The notes under the pieces: generated by a model
What the model was told of the DNA's origin: nothing
Database searches by the model: none
The model's input: the letters and a program-made list of their open reading frames with translations, nothing else
Shown here: piece by piece, positions 32,813 to 33,264 of the stretch
Position numbering within the stretch: the first letter of the stretch is position 1
Layout: each line of letters opens with the position of its first letter
From: VGLO01 sp964599285
GTDB taxonomy: Bacteria; Patescibacteriota; Minisyncoccia; Minisyncoccales; Staskawiczbacteraceae
DNA: 33,264 nucleotides
Assembly (NCBI GenBank): GCA_964599285.1
Contig: CAZREI010000012.1
Coordinates: 1 to 33,264, forward strand
Reading direction: 5' to 3'
Position numbers and translations under genes: made by a program

Positions 32813-33264
32813 GATGACCCAACAAGCATATTTGGGCGGTTTAAGAGGGCTTCAAAGCCCTCTTTTGCCTTGTAATTTACCAATTTTCGTCCATCAAACA
32901 CGAGTTCGGAAAACACATTTGTAGCAAGTTCCTGTTTTTCCGTGTCCAGCGCATATTTGTAGTACAAAGCGGCGTTTTTAACCAGTTCGGAAAAAATTAT
33001 CACATAGTTCAATATTGCCTCGGCGGACTCTGCATGAGCCGCTATTTTCGTTCCAATCTCGGCCAGCTTTGAGCTGATCCGGCTTTCCTCGTCTTTTATG
33101 GCGTCTACGTCCATGGTATTCGTGCGTAGCAGGGTTAGTTTGTTGGTTGTAAGATAATCCATGTCAGCCAGCCACTTTTTTTGCTGGACGTGCAGGTCAT
33201 CAAGCTCGCTGTTTCTGTTCGTCGCTATCACGCCAAGTTCGACCTTTGTTTTGGTTTCAATTTC
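32773..33264 (-). CDS. Probable large serine recombinase, C-terminal fragment (runs off the right edge)
   Basis: The frame is open from the right edge of the window to a TAA inside tRNA-Ser(GCU), 164 codons. A GTG at 33231 is only an internal codon. The visible part is a long coiled coil (about window codons 1-90, DDLHVQQKKWLADMDYL, with ESRISSKLAEIGTKI) followed by a short end domain (FSELVFDGRKLVNYKAKEGF, then EALLNRP). That is the layout of the C-terminal part of large serine recombinases in Patescibacteria; the catalytic domain would lie outside the window. The last residues, GGGGGARTHKTL, are simply the antisense translation of the tRNA 3' end. This suggests that integration next to the tRNA gave the gene its present stop. 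The family call rests on the C-terminal part alone. Confidence 0.65.
   Translation of the reverse strand, partial: EIETKTKVELGVIATNRNSELDDLHVQQKKWLADMDYLTTNKLTLLRTNTMDVDAIKDEESRISSKLAEIGTKIAAHAESAEAILNYVIIFSELVKNAALYYKYALDTEKQELATNVFSELVFDGRKLVNYKAKEGFEALLNRPNMLVGSSGGGGGARTHKTL
32843..32868 (+). terminator. Hairpin after tRNA-Ser(GCU), possible terminator
   Basis: A perfect 9-base stem AAGAGGGCT/AGCCCTCTT with loop TCAA (32843-32864) is followed by two more T. It stands 30 bases after the tRNA and could end its transcript, although the T run is short. It also encodes conserved-looking residues of the recombinase (KAKEGFEAL), so the symmetry may be partly coincidental. Confidence 0.45.

Noticed and set aside
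72..33264. UGA recoded as glycine, as in some Patescibacteria lineages
   Set aside because: TGA acts as a normal stop, for example at the end of cohesin 2, and the long genes contain no in-frame TGA.

Overview
The window looks like a scaffold from a Candidate Phyla Radiation (Patescibacteria) bacterium, probably a metagenome assembly. The evidence is the gene content: very large secreted Ser/Thr/Asn-rich repeat proteins, cohesin and dockerin proteins with the short domain style seen in that group, a PaaX/Cas2-like small protein, a four-helix-bundle-suffix protein, a GxxExxY protein, and a 100-N scaffold gap. TGA is used as a stop (for example by the second cohesin gene), so the normal bacterial code fits. 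Taxonomy is inferred from gene families, not from a marker gene.

Layout. Bases 72-18723 form one long minus-strand gene string that reads as an operon. It starts with a 4113-residue secreted adhesin-like protein, then a four-helix-bundle-suffix protein, a dockerin protein, a GxxExxY nuclease-like protein and three membrane-anchored cohesin proteins. The cohesin/dockerin set suggests a surface complex held together by cohesin-dockerin pairing. Nearly every junction downstream of the giant gene is occupied by arrays of very short degenerate tandem repeats. The 9-base TATAANNNT family lies around and inside the four-helix-bundle gene and at cohesin/dockerin starts. An 11/12-base TCAGCGT family lies in opposite orientations on the two sides of the GxxExxY gene. 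These arrays are translated: they supply signal peptides, a membrane segment, start codons and stop codons. They are the most unusual feature of the window.

Bases 18811-19571 hold a small PaaX/Cas2-like gene bracketed by two perfect palindromes of 42 and 46 bp. The two are almost the same sequence and differ by a symmetric base change, which suggests a small mobile or self-regulated unit. Next on the minus strand are a fibre-like secreted protein broken by the assembly gap (19688-23747), a REP-like double hairpin, a pterin-4a-carbinolamine dehydratase with a clear terminator, and a fibronectin-III/peptidoglycan-binding surface protein (24439-27819).

The right part (27954-33264) has a Fic protein with a good promoter, a minus-strand trio (two small unknown proteins and a stand-alone GHKL ATPase), and two divergent tRNA-Ser genes with a LAGLIDADG homing endonuclease gene between them. 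At the edge is the C-terminal end of a probable large serine recombinase whose reading frame runs into the antisense strand of tRNA-Ser(GCU). That arrangement suggests the border of an integrated element extending past the right edge. No intergenic stretch is longer than about 250 bases; all of them are described below.
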